Positions 16,017 through 23,080 of a stretch of 64,000 nt of DNA are shown here, piece by piece. Origin of the DNA: a virus; the IMG/VR virus record IMGVR_UViG_3300031369_000001, positions 38,615 through 102,614 of that record. One strand, 5' to 3'. Every line of letters begins with the position of its first letter. Position 1 is the first letter of the stretch. Both the position numbers and the translations under genes were made by a program. The notes beneath the pieces are model-generated. The model saw nothing but the letters and a program-made list of their open reading frames with translations. It ran no database searches and was not told where the DNA came from.

Positions 16017-16027
16017 GAGGTTAGGTA

Positions 16028-16255
16028 ATGAATATCGAGACTAAAATAAATATTAATTATACAGTTACTGTGTCTAATAGATTTCGTAGAGCGGTTAATG
16101 CCTGGTATGGAAAAGTAGGCTTAGCTACTAATCGTCAAATTGTTAATTGGTTTAAAATGTATGGGGAATCTAATAGTGATGCAGTAATGGAGCATTTAGC
16201 GATTATAGAATTGGAAAATAGAAATAAAAAATGTAGGAGGAATAATGCAAGTTGA
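16028..16255 (+). CDS. Hypothetical protein, 75 aa
   Basis: Starts MNIETKININYTV after AGGAGGTTAGGT. A possible helix-turn-helix-like stretch (TNRQIVNWFKMYGES) is visible but weak. The last 11 bases overlap the next gene. Function unknown. Confidence 0.55.
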   Translation: MNIETKININYTVTVSNRFRRAVNAWYGKVGLATNRQIVNWFKMYGESNSDAVMEHLAIIELENRNKKCRRNNAS

Positions 16256-16454
16256 AATAAAAAATAAAGAAGATGTTCGTACATATTTAATAGATGAATA
16301 TTGTATGGATGATATGGAATGTTCTCAATTTTTAAACTGCATTAATGATAATTTAATTAGAGCTATATCTTCTAGTCATGTGTCTATTATAGATTTTGTG
16401 GATGCCATGGTTAAATGGGGGAATATAAAAGTAATACGTTGTATAGGTATTTAA
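16245..16454 (+). CDS. Hypothetical protein, 69 aa
   Basis: ATG 16245 has TAGGAGG immediately upstream, inside the previous gene. Acidic, with several Met/Cys residues (EYCMDDMECSQFLNC). Not recognised. Confidence 0.55.
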   Translation: MQVEIKNKEDVRTYLIDEYCMDDMECSQFLNCINDNLIRAISSSHVSIIDFVDAMVKWGNIKVIRCIGI

Positions 16455-16525
16455 ATACTATAATACCTTTGTTTTTTTCTTTGTTTTTCTAAACTTTTGT
16501 GGTAGGGCATAATAAGGAAGTCAAA

Positions 16526-16570
16526 ATGCCGGTAAAATTTGATGATGAAGAAGCAGTTTGTGGCGATTAA
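16526..16570 (+). CDS. Possible 14-aa leader peptide
   Basis: AAGGAAG lies six bases before an ATG that opens a 14-codon frame (MPVKFDDEEAVCGD), ending 17 bases before the next gene. The strong SD and position suggest a leader peptide or micro-ORF; it could also be chance. Confidence 0.3.
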   Translation: MPVKFDDEEAVCGD

Positions 16571-16587
16571 CAGCAAGGAGGTTATTG

Positions 16588-16806
16588 GTGAAAATGATGA
16601 AAAGAGTAGCAATTAAAGATCCTTATTTTTCATTAAAATGGGAAATTTTCCAATTGCCGGAAGAACAGCAAACGAAGTGGGAATTGATGTATGAGGTGTC
16701 AGGTGGCTCACTTCTTTTTGAACGGATTCATGTTCTTTACCCACGTAAAATAAAGAATTTGGTAAAGGTAATTGATATCCTTTACGAGAAAATGGAAAGA
16801 GAATAG
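16588..16806 (+). CDS. Small protein with KRVAIK N-terminus, 72 aa
   Basis: GTG at 16588 is placed seven bases after AAGGAGG; ATG codons at 16594 and 16597 are alternatives. The N-terminus MMKRVAIKD resembles that of the gene at 18266 (KRVAIKTD). The rest (FSLKWEIFQLPEEQQ, then RIHVLYPRKIKNLVKVIDILYEKM) is a small alpha/beta domain with no recognised family. Confidence 0.55.
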   Translation: MKMMKRVAIKDPYFSLKWEIFQLPEEQQTKWELMYEVSGGSLLFERIHVLYPRKIKNLVKVIDILYEKMERE

Positions 16807-16816
16807 GAGGTTTTTC

Positions 16817-17197
16817 ATGGAGAAGAAAAGAATTTTGGTAGTAGATGACGATCCATTAATTTGTAAAATGATTAAACGTTGCATAAGAATTTTTATTAAA
16901 TATCCTATATTAAAAGTGAAATGGGCATTTAGTGTTAGGCAAGCTATAAAGACTATAGATAACAGTCATAAAAAATATAGTCTAGTGATTACTGATTGGG
17001 ATTGTTCCCAAGAGAATGATGGATTTAAAGTTGTTTCTTGTGCATTGGGGAATGGTATCCATTGTATTGTGTACACAGGTGATTCTTTATCTGCAAAATG
17101 TTTTTTAAAGAATTATGGAATAGAAATACCCATTATTGACAAAGTAGCTGATATTACGAAATTAATGGAGGTTATAAATGGAATTATCATTAGATGA
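16817..17197 (+). CDS. Stand-alone response-regulator receiver domain
   Basis: Start at 16817 has AGGAGG at 16805. The 126-residue product is a whole CheY-like domain and nothing else: MEKKRILVVDDDP carries the Mg-binding acidic residues, VITDWD carries the phospho-acceptor aspartate, CIVYTGDS gives the switch Thr, and IIDKVAD gives the conserved Lys. There is no DNA-binding or AAA+ output domain, so it must act through a partner. It overlaps the sigma factor gene by 20 bp, which makes that protein the obvious candidate partner. Receiver genes are rare in phages. Confidence 0.85.
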   Translation: MEKKRILVVDDDPLICKMIKRCIRIFIKYPILKVKWAFSVRQAIKTIDNSHKKYSLVITDWDCSQENDGFKVVSCALGNGIHCIVYTGDSLSAKCFLKNYGIEIPIIDKVADITKLMEVINGIIIR

Positions 17198-17963
17198 TAA
17201 ACATTTAAACACTTCATATCAAGAATTATTTGATGCAAATATAAAATTAGTATACCATTATGTTAAAAAACATTCTTATTTTTCCGATGAGTTGGAAAAG
17301 GAAGATGTTTTACAAGACGGTAAACTAGGACTATTCTTAGCAGCTAAAACTTTTGATCCTAATAAAAATGTAGCTTTTTCTACTTGGGCATATTATTGGA
17401 TAAAAGCCATTATTACTCGTTCTCAGGCCAAGTTTACATTTTTAAAATGGCCAAATAAAAAATATATTATCCGGACTAAAATTATTCAATTTTGGGGGAA
17501 GTACTACAATTCACATGGAGAAAATCCAGAATTAGACGACATTATTAATGCTTTAGAAGATTTGGACGCATATATGCCTATAACTTCTAAAGATATTACC
17601 ATTGTTTATAATAATATAACAATGTTCAAAAAATCATTAACTAATAAAACAGGGGAAGCTAATCAAGACTTTTCAGATTATGGTAATGAAATTCTATTAG
17701 AGAGTATAATGGTTCCGCAGGAATCAGCTGAAGATAGACTAGTAAAAAAAAGGTCGGTTGAGTTAAATAAATGTTTGTACAAATTGCCATATTTTGAACG
17801 TTTTATAATTGAAAAAAGATATTTGGAAGAATATACTTTAGAGGATATCAGAAATTTATGGAGTGAAATTACTGGAAAGACGTATACACGAGAATGGATA
17901 CGCCAAAAAGAAAAAACAGCATTAAAGAAAATGAAACGATTTATGGAGGAATTTGATGTCTAA
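17178..17963 (+). CDS. RNA polymerase sigma-70-family factor
   Basis: 261 residues. Region 2 is clear at about 12-75 (LFDANIKLVYHYVKKHS, then ALQDG-like LQDGKLGLFLAAKTFDP and FSTWAYYWIKA). Region 4 is at about 195-255 (LPYFERFIIEKRYL, TLEDIRNLW, then the recognition helix TREWIRQKEKTALKKMKRF). The centre is longer and diverged. Family role: redirects host RNA polymerase to phage promoters, usually middle or late. ATGGAGG precedes the start inside the receiver gene, so the two are translationally linked. Confidence 0.85.
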   Translation: MELSLDDKHLNTSYQELFDANIKLVYHYVKKHSYFSDELEKEDVLQDGKLGLFLAAKTFDPNKNVAFSTWAYYWIKAIITRSQAKFTFLKWPNKKYIIRTKIIQFWGKYYNSHGENPELDDIINALEDLDAYMPITSKDITIVYNNITMFKKSLTNKTGEANQDFSDYGNEILLESIMVPQESAEDRLVKKRSVELNKCLYKLPYFERFIIEKRYLEEYTLEDIRNLWSEITGKTYTREWIRQKEKTALKKMKRFMEEFDV

Positions 17964-18294
17964 GTTATTTTATATATTTCTAATAGTTGTTACTTGCACG
18001 CCATTTGTAATTTATCAATACATAACATATGAGTTATATGATTATACCGGTAAGGTTTATGAAGAATCTTATATTACGGTAAAAGATTATGAGTCTATTA
18101 ACGACTTACCAGTTTATAAGCAATTAAAACAAATACAAAATAGAAAAGAAAAATGTGATAGGATATGTCGGTTGGCTAAGTATTTGTATAGAAAAGAAAT
18201 GAAAAGATTAAATGATTGGTGGTACACATGGGATCAACTTGTAAAAGCAAAAAAGGAGAGATTACGTGAAAAGAGTAGCAATAAAAACAGATAG
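17956..18294 (+). CDS. Small membrane-anchored protein, 112 aa
   Basis: ATG 17956 follows ATGGAGGA by six bases. Residues about 4-23 (LFYIFLIVVTCTPFVIY) form an N-terminal membrane helix or uncleaved signal anchor. The rest is charged and helical (LKQIQNRKEKCDRICRLAKYLYRKEMK). No family recognised. It overlaps the next gene by 29 bp. Confidence 0.6.
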   Translation: MSKLFYIFLIVVTCTPFVIYQYITYELYDYTGKVYEESYITVKDYESINDLPVYKQLKQIQNRKEKCDRICRLAKYLYRKEMKRLNDWWYTWDQLVKAKKERLREKSSNKNR

Positions 18295-18718
18295 CTGTGA
18301 TTGTGTCTATTGTAGGTACCCGGTTACTCCAGAAGTTCATGACAAGAGGTTTATTGCTGAAGCGGTTGCAATTCGGCAATATATAAAGTTAGATCAATTA
18401 CCTAATTTACAAAAAGCATTAGAAAAAGCTTCAGTTAATTCGGAAATTTGGTTGGAGATAGTGTTCTTGCTTAAAAAAATTATTGAAGATAAGATAGCTT
18501 TAACGGAAGTTATTTCTCATGCTTCCATTGGTTTAATTCATTCTGAATGGTATAAAATAGGGGATTATTTGCGGAAACGGGCAAAAGACTATAGGAAAAA
18601 TGCATCTATAGAAAGAAAGGATAACGAAATTGAGGGAGCTGCTATTTGGGAAGGAGTTGCTGAGGACCTAGAATCTTGCGCGTATGCTATTGATAACGGG
18701 ATGCATTGGAATAAGTAG
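18266..18718 (+). CDS. Hypothetical protein with KRVAIK N-terminus and CxxC, 150 aa
   Basis: GTG start follows AAAGGAGAG. It begins VKRVAIKTDSCDCVYC, sharing the KRVAIK start with the gene at 16588 and adding a Cys cluster that may bind metal. The rest is helical (LPNLQKALEKASVNSEIW), with an unexpected higher-order repeat of charged residues near the end. Not recognised. Confidence 0.6.
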   Translation: MKRVAIKTDSCDCVYCRYPVTPEVHDKRFIAEAVAIRQYIKLDQLPNLQKALEKASVNSEIWLEIVFLLKKIIEDKIALTEVISHASIGLIHSEWYKIGDYLRKRAKDYRKNASIERKDNEIEGAAIWEGVAEDLESCAYAIDNGMHWNK

Positions 18719-18766
18719 ACTCTATAAATTACCTACTATTATTTTTAGTTTTTCTTTTATTATTAG

Positions 18767-18796
18767 TAAGTTATACGTTAATTAAGGTATAACTTA
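18767..18796. promoter_or_regulatory. 10-bp inverted repeat, possible operator
   Basis: TAAGTTATAC / GTATAACTTA, perfect, with a 10-bp spacer (itself centred on TTAATTAA). It lies in the 198-bp gap before the head genes, 20 bases upstream of a TTGACA (18817-18822). No T-run follows. It is likelier a binding site than a terminator. Confidence 0.5.
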
Positions 18797-18816
18797 TCCG
18801 TAATGCATAAATTCTA

Positions 18817-18855
18817 TTGACAAAATTTCAAATTTAATTACATTCTTATATAGAT
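18817..18855 (+). promoter_or_regulatory. Possible promoter for head genes
   Basis: A perfect TTGACA (-35) at 18817-18822 lies in very AT-rich sequence, but no good TATAAT sits at 16-18 bases; the nearest is TATATA about 24 bases on. It may be recognised by the phage's own sigma factor. Confidence 0.3.
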
Positions 18856-18872
18856 AACGCGATAAGCCTACC

Positions 18873-18925
18873 TGTGTGCAAACACAATTGAGGCAAATAG
18901 CATATAAAGGTGCTAAATGCCTCAA
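18873..18925 (+). promoter_or_regulatory. Structured leader hiding the start codon of the protease gene
   Basis: First stem TGTGT-GCAA-ACACA (18873-18886) has a GNRA tetraloop. The second hairpin pairs TTGAGGCA (18888-18895) with TGCCTCAA (18918-18925), and inside it TAGCA with TGCTA. The loop TATAAAGG shows the ribosome-binding site and the stem covers the UG of the AUG at 18917. This would lower or regulate translation of the next gene. Confidence 0.65.
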
Positions 18926-19708
18926 GAAATTCCTACAAATGATTTTAGACTTTCTGTAGGAGAAGCTTCTTTTTTTACAAAAGCTTCAGCTCCCGAAGGA
19001 CAACAACGTCGAATAGGTGGTGTTGTTTCTACAGAAACTCCGGATAGACAAGAAGAAACTCTTATTCAAAATGGTTTAGATTTTTCTGAATTTGTAAAAT
19101 ATGGTTGGTTTAATGACAACCATTCTAATCCTAAAGTGAGTCATACCTGTAATTTAGTAGGGTATCCTGAGTTAACTGAACGTTTTCAAAAAGGTGATAG
19201 GTTGCCTGATGGAAAAATTGCAAAAGCAGATTGTCATTGGGCAGAGGGGTATTTGTTAGAAGGTTATTCACCTGCTGATGAATTGTGGAATCTTGCCTGT
19301 GCCTTAAATAAGACCCCCCGTAGATTGGGTTTTTCAGTTGAAGGTAAAATTCAACGAAGAGATCCATTAAATAAGTCTACTGTTACAAAGGCAATTGTTA
19401 GAGAAGTAGCAATTACAAAAGCCCCTGTTAATACAGATACACAATTAAATATATTAGCAAAGGCTCTTTCTATGGGTACTTCTATTCCAGGCAATTCTGT
19501 CGATGGAGATAAAACCGGGGAAAATGCTGGGCAAGTTCTTGCTCAGGAATCCTTAGAGAAGAAAAAGAAAAAGAATTTAAAAAAAGGTTTAACGGATAGT
19601 CAAGCGTTTGCTTGGTTATCTAATCATTTACCCAATATATCCCCTGAATTAAAAGGGAGAATAATCTCGTTGACTCGGGATTTAAAATTGCAAAATAAAT
19701 TGCATTAA
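18917..19708 (+). CDS. Prohead serine protease (HK97/assemblin-like)
   Basis: 263 residues. The catalytic pattern is visible: H69 in WFNDNHSNP and S140 in RRLGFSVEGKI, the usual His...GxSxEG arrangement of caudoviral prohead proteases. The approx. 170-residue protease domain is followed by a Lys-rich linker (EKKKKKNLKKG) and a helical C-terminus. It cleaves scaffold and capsid N-termini inside the prohead. It lies directly before scaffold and capsid, the expected order. It could also process the linkers of the polyvalent proteins, which is conjecture. Its start is inside a hairpin (18873-18925). Confidence 0.82.
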   Translation: MPQEIPTNDFRLSVGEASFFTKASAPEGQQRRIGGVVSTETPDRQEETLIQNGLDFSEFVKYGWFNDNHSNPKVSHTCNLVGYPELTERFQKGDRLPDGKIAKADCHWAEGYLLEGYSPADELWNLACALNKTPRRLGFSVEGKIQRRDPLNKSTVTKAIVREVAITKAPVNTDTQLNILAKALSMGTSIPGNSVDGDKTGENAGQVLAQESLEKKKKKNLKKGLTDSQAFAWLSNHLPNISPELKGRIISLTRDLKLQNKLH

Positions 19709-19724
19709 TTAAAAGGAGTTAGTT

Positions 19725-20543
19725 ATGAAAAGACAGCCAATGCAAAATGATGATGAGATGAAGAACAAGAAAGATCAGATGGATGAGGATAACGAAGATT
19801 CTCAAATGGAAGAAGAAGAAAAGTCTTGCGGTACTAAGAAATCACAAGACCTAACCGAAGATGACCTCAGTAAAGCTGTTGAGGTATTAAATGATTATGT
19901 CAATACGACTGATCCAAATTCTCGAAAAGAGACTTTATTGAAAAAAGCAATGACTGATGATCTTTCTTCTGAAGAGATGAATGAACTATTTAAATCTTTA
20001 AGTGGTTCTGAAAATTCAAATACGGAAGAAGTTAATGATTTTTCTGATTCTGTTCTTAATTCATTAGAATCTGATACTATTCAGAAATCATTAGATGTTT
20101 CTGATTATTTAACAGAATTGCATAGTGGATTAGTTAAATCGCTTAGTACGTTAGAAGGAGAATTAAATAGTAATGCTATGCGTCAGCATACATTTAATAT
20201 TACTCTTGCTAAGAGCATGGTTTCTGTTGTTACTGGGTTACAGCGTACAATGAATGTTATTTCTGAATTAAAAAAATCTATGGACAATTATAGTGAAGCC
20301 CCTATTAGAAAGCCAACATCTGTTCAACCTTTAAACAAAGCTTTTGTTGGACACAATGGGCAAGAAGGGCAGTCTTTAAAGAAATCTGAAATGATGGGAC
20401 AATTACTCTATCTTGCAGAGCAAGGAGTTGATAACATTGGGGGAGTTAGTGTAAATCATGCGGTTGCTTTACTGGAAAGTAGCAATCAATTACCTAATCA
20501 AGTTGTTAGTGCTTTAAAAGCTAGACAAGGAGCTACTGCTTAA
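19725..20543 (+). CDS. Head scaffolding / assembly-core protein
   Basis: 272 residues, with a strongly acidic N-terminus (MDEDNEDSQMEEEEKSCG) and then helical segments (LSKAVEVLNDYV, MVSVVTGLQRTMNVISELKK). Its position between the protease and the capsid gene, acidity and helical content fit a scaffold that is degraded by the neighbouring protease. There is no sequence motif for the family, so the call is largely contextual. SD AAAAGGAG. Confidence 0.65.
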   Translation: MKRQPMQNDDEMKNKKDQMDEDNEDSQMEEEEKSCGTKKSQDLTEDDLSKAVEVLNDYVNTTDPNSRKETLLKKAMTDDLSSEEMNELFKSLSGSENSNTEEVNDFSDSVLNSLESDTIQKSLDVSDYLTELHSGLVKSLSTLEGELNSNAMRQHTFNITLAKSMVSVVTGLQRTMNVISELKKSMDNYSEAPIRKPTSVQPLNKAFVGHNGQEGQSLKKSEMMGQLLYLAEQGVDNIGGVSVNHAVALLESSNQLPNQVVSALKARQGATA

Positions 20544-20544
20544 T

Positions 20545-20581
20545 AATGAGGGCAGAGCTTATATATAATTGTGCCCTCATT
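20545..20581 (+). promoter_or_regulatory. Stem-loop between scaffold and capsid genes
   Basis: AATGAGGGCA / TGCCCTCATT, perfect 10-bp stem, 17-base AT-rich loop, no U-run. It lies 21 bases before the capsid ATG. Probably an mRNA processing or stabilising element that separates capsid from scaffold expression. Confidence 0.6.
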
Positions 20582-20601
20582 GGGCTTAAAAGGAGTTAAA
20601 A

Positions 20602-22032
20602 ATGTTAGAGAACATGGTTAGTTTTTCAGATTATGATGGCATCGAGGGATATGGAAGTGTTCAGCAGCAAGAAGTAGTTGACTTGAATAAAGCTTTAACT
20701 GCTGGACAAGATATAGCGGCGCCTACTGTTGCTGCTGGAGAAGGCTTTCCTTTACGGGTTGAGTCTTTAGAGAATACCTTAAAAACGGTTACCTTTACGG
20801 CAAAAGAAATTGTTTTTTGGAAAGCTATTCCCAAAATCCCTGCATACAATACGGTGGAAGAGCATAATCAGATTTCGAATTATGGATCTAATGAGGATTC
20901 TGGATTCATTCCGGAAGGTGCGCTTCCTGAAAGTGATGATTCTACTTATGCGCGAAAGTACGCGGTGGTAAAGTTTTTAGGTACTACTCGATCTGTAACT
21001 CATGTAATGAGTCTCGTTCGGCCAGCGCATGGTAACGTTATCGCCAATGAAACCGTTAATGGAACATTGCATTTACTTCGTATTTTGGAAAAAGCTCTTT
21101 ATTACGCGGATTCTTCTTTATCTGCTGTTCAATTTGATGGCTTTAATAAGCTAATTACGGATAATGCAGATTCTGATCATGTATTAGATTTAAGAGGAGC
21201 GCCTCTTACCGAGGATATTTTATCGGACGCAGTAGCTACTGTTAGAACTTCTTATGGATTTCCTACTCATCTTCATTTAAACCATAAGACTAAGTCGGAA
21301 TTAACTAAGACATTTTTCCCCAAAGAGCGACATAATACTTTTACTGATAATAGTGGTATTATTGGTAATAACATTACTGGGTTTACTTCTGAATCAGGTA
21401 TCGTTCAATTTGTAAGTAATACTTTTCTTACTGGTAACACTGCTTCTTATAATTCCGCAGCAATTGGGGACGCAACTAAAATCCCTGGAACACCTACTAT
21501 CAGTACTTCATTAGCTGCTTCTGGTACGGCAGCTCCGTTATGGACTGCGGATGATGCTGGGAGCTATTATTGGACTGTCGTTGCGTGCAATCGTTATGGG
21601 AGGTCAGCTCCAGTGGACGCAAATGAGGCCGGAGGTGCTTTTGCCGTTGCCACTACGCAAACAGTTACTTTTGGTGTAACACCGTCAACTACTGGAGGTG
21701 CCGGGGCTACTGAATGGTACGAAATTTATCGTACTAAAAAGGGTGGGGCGGATGGTACGGAGAAATTAATTCAACGTATCGTGAACTCTAATACTACAAG
21801 TGAACAAACAATTACGGATTTGAATGCAAGTCTCCCGGACACTACCAATGCCTTTTTACTTCAGCAGAATATTGATAGTCTTTCATTTAAACAATTAGCT
21901 CCGATGGTTAAAATCCCATTAGCGACTATTGCGACAGCCGTTCGTTGGTGTCAGGTTCTTTATGGGGTTCCTGTGCTTTATGCCCCGAATAAGAATTTCT
22001 TATTTAAGAATGTGGGAAAGAATAACTACTAA
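20602..22032 (+). CDS. Major capsid protein with Ig/FN3-like insertion
   Basis: 476 residues. Residues about 1-285 resemble HK97-fold capsid proteins of large myophages (PLRVESLENTLKTVTF, then EDSGFIPEGALPES and VKFLGTTRSVTHVMSLV). Residues about 290-425 look like an inserted Ig/FN3-type domain (PGTPTISTSLAASG, YYWTVVACNRYGRSAP, EWYEIYRTKKGG). The capsid fold then resumes (FKQLAPMVKIPLATIAT, VPVLYAPNKN). Such insertions usually project from the capsid surface. Its base composition is richer in G+C and codon use looks optimised, as expected for an abundant protein. Flanked by stem-loops on both sides. Confidence 0.88.
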   Translation: MLENMVSFSDYDGIEGYGSVQQQEVVDLNKALTAGQDIAAPTVAAGEGFPLRVESLENTLKTVTFTAKEIVFWKAIPKIPAYNTVEEHNQISNYGSNEDSGFIPEGALPESDDSTYARKYAVVKFLGTTRSVTHVMSLVRPAHGNVIANETVNGTLHLLRILEKALYYADSSLSAVQFDGFNKLITDNADSDHVLDLRGAPLTEDILSDAVATVRTSYGFPTHLHLNHKTKSELTKTFFPKERHNTFTDNSGIIGNNITGFTSESGIVQFVSNTFLTGNTASYNSAAIGDATKIPGTPTISTSLAASGTAAPLWTADDAGSYYWTVVACNRYGRSAPVDANEAGGAFAVATTQTVTFGVTPSTTGGAGATEWYEIYRTKKGGADGTEKLIQRIVNSNTTSEQTITDLNASLPDTTNAFLLQQNIDSLSFKQLAPMVKIPLATIATAVRWCQVLYGVPVLYAPNKNFLFKNVGKNNY

Positions 22033-22056
22033 TTGTTATTCGATGTAGATATTACC

Positions 22057-22087
22057 AATAAAGAAAGTTAGGGGGACTTTCTTTATT
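22057..22087 (+). terminator. Stem-loop after capsid gene
   Basis: AATAAAGAAAGT / ACTTTCTTTATT, perfect 12-bp stem with loop TAGGGGG. It is AT-rich and lacks a clean U-tract (followed by ATTTCTAAA), so it may be a weak terminator or a 3' stability element that keeps capsid mRNA levels above those of the genes beyond. Confidence 0.55.
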
Positions 22088-22107
22088 ATTTCTAAAGGGA
22101 GTACATT

Positions 22108-22428
22108 ATGCCAAAAATGAAAAATATTTTACCTCATATGAGAAACAATAAAGTAAGGGTTAATGGTAATTCTTACAAATTGAATAATGAGGGTGAAGCA
22201 TTTATTGAGGATGAAATAGCTATTGGAATATTATTGCAAGATTCTGCATGGAGAAAGGTAATTGATAGGATTCCTATTAAGTCACCCTTAGAAGATGGTA
22301 TTGATTACTCTAAAATGCATAAAGATGAGCTGATAGCTTTACTTAATTATAAAAATATTGAATTTGATCCAAAAGCTAAAAAAGCCGAGCTAATACAGTT
22401 AGTTCAGCAATTACCATTAGGAGAGTAA
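22108..22428 (+). CDS. HeH/SAP-like motif protein, 106 aa
   Basis: The C-terminal 40 residues (DYSKMHKDELIALLNYKN, then KAKKAELIQLVQQL) form the helix-extended-loop-helix pattern of HeH/LEM/SAP or Rho-N-like domains. Such motifs are common at the end of phage head-fibre and head-completion proteins. The N-terminal part is beta-rich (KVRVNGNSYKLNNEGEAFI). Probably a minor head protein. Confidence 0.65.
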   Translation: MPKMKNILPHMRNNKVRVNGNSYKLNNEGEAFIEDEIAIGILLQDSAWRKVIDRIPIKSPLEDGIDYSKMHKDELIALLNYKNIEFDPKAKKAELIQLVQQLPLGE

Positions 22429-22433
22429 ATATT

Positions 22434-22754
22434 ATGGAAAAATTTAAAGATTATGATCCAATTTTCGCAAAACATGGTATTGACAACGTTTGCGCTGCTG
22501 GTAAACCTGGTGTAGGTGTACAGGGATTAACTTATACTATGGTTAGTGGTGGCGCAATTGTATTTGCTGCACAAGGATTGGCGAATATGGCTTCAGCTAG
22601 TTACCAGGTTCTTGTTCAAAATCAAACCGATATAGCTGATCCATCTACAGTGGGAACTAAAACTACTACTGGTTTTGTAATTACTGGCCCCGATGCGGAT
22701 GATGTATTAGACATCGTGGTCGTTGGTCAGATTGCAGGACAAAAGGCTAGTTAA
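22434..22754 (+). CDS. Putative head decoration protein, 106 aa
   Basis: Rich in Gly, Ala, Thr and Val with alternating strands (GAIVFAAQGLANMASASYQVLVQ, TTTGFVITGPDADDVLDIVVVG), as in small all-beta phage structural proteins. Placed right after capsid genes. The stop overlaps the next start (TAATG). Family not identified. Confidence 0.55.
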   Translation: MEKFKDYDPIFAKHGIDNVCAAGKPGVGVQGLTYTMVSGGAIVFAAQGLANMASASYQVLVQNQTDIADPSTVGTKTTTGFVITGPDADDVLDIVVVGQIAGQKAS

Positions 22755-23044
22755 TGAGTTTACTGTATACAAGAAGTGGTAAACCTCATATATTTAATGA
22801 CACTATTAGTACTACTGGAAGAATGCATGATTTTAGGGGGTACTCTAAGTGGTTAAGAATTACTGCTACCACAAATCCTTGTTTAATTTACTTTACTGAA
22901 GAAGATTTTACTTCTGGAACTAATTTTATTACTGTAGCTACGGCAACTCCTTTCGAGGCACCTTTAGAAATTAATAAGATTTGGATAAAAGGTAGTGGTG
23001 GTGATTCCGATGTGGCATTAGTGGCTTCTATACGTTTAAATTAG
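22754..23044 (+). CDS. Putative small head-surface protein, 96 aa
   Basis: Starts by TAATG coupling. Beta-rich (WLRITATTNPCLIYF, INKIWIKGSGGDSDVALVASIRL), resembling small jelly-roll or decoration proteins. Between the decoration-like gene and a long fibre gene. No family recognised. Confidence 0.55.
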   Translation: MSLLYTRSGKPHIFNDTISTTGRMHDFRGYSKWLRITATTNPCLIYFTEEDFTSGTNFITVATATPFEAPLEINKIWIKGSGGDSDVALVASIRLN

Positions 23045-23080
23045 TGCCTAGTTCTTTTACTTTTAATTTTGGAGGATTAT

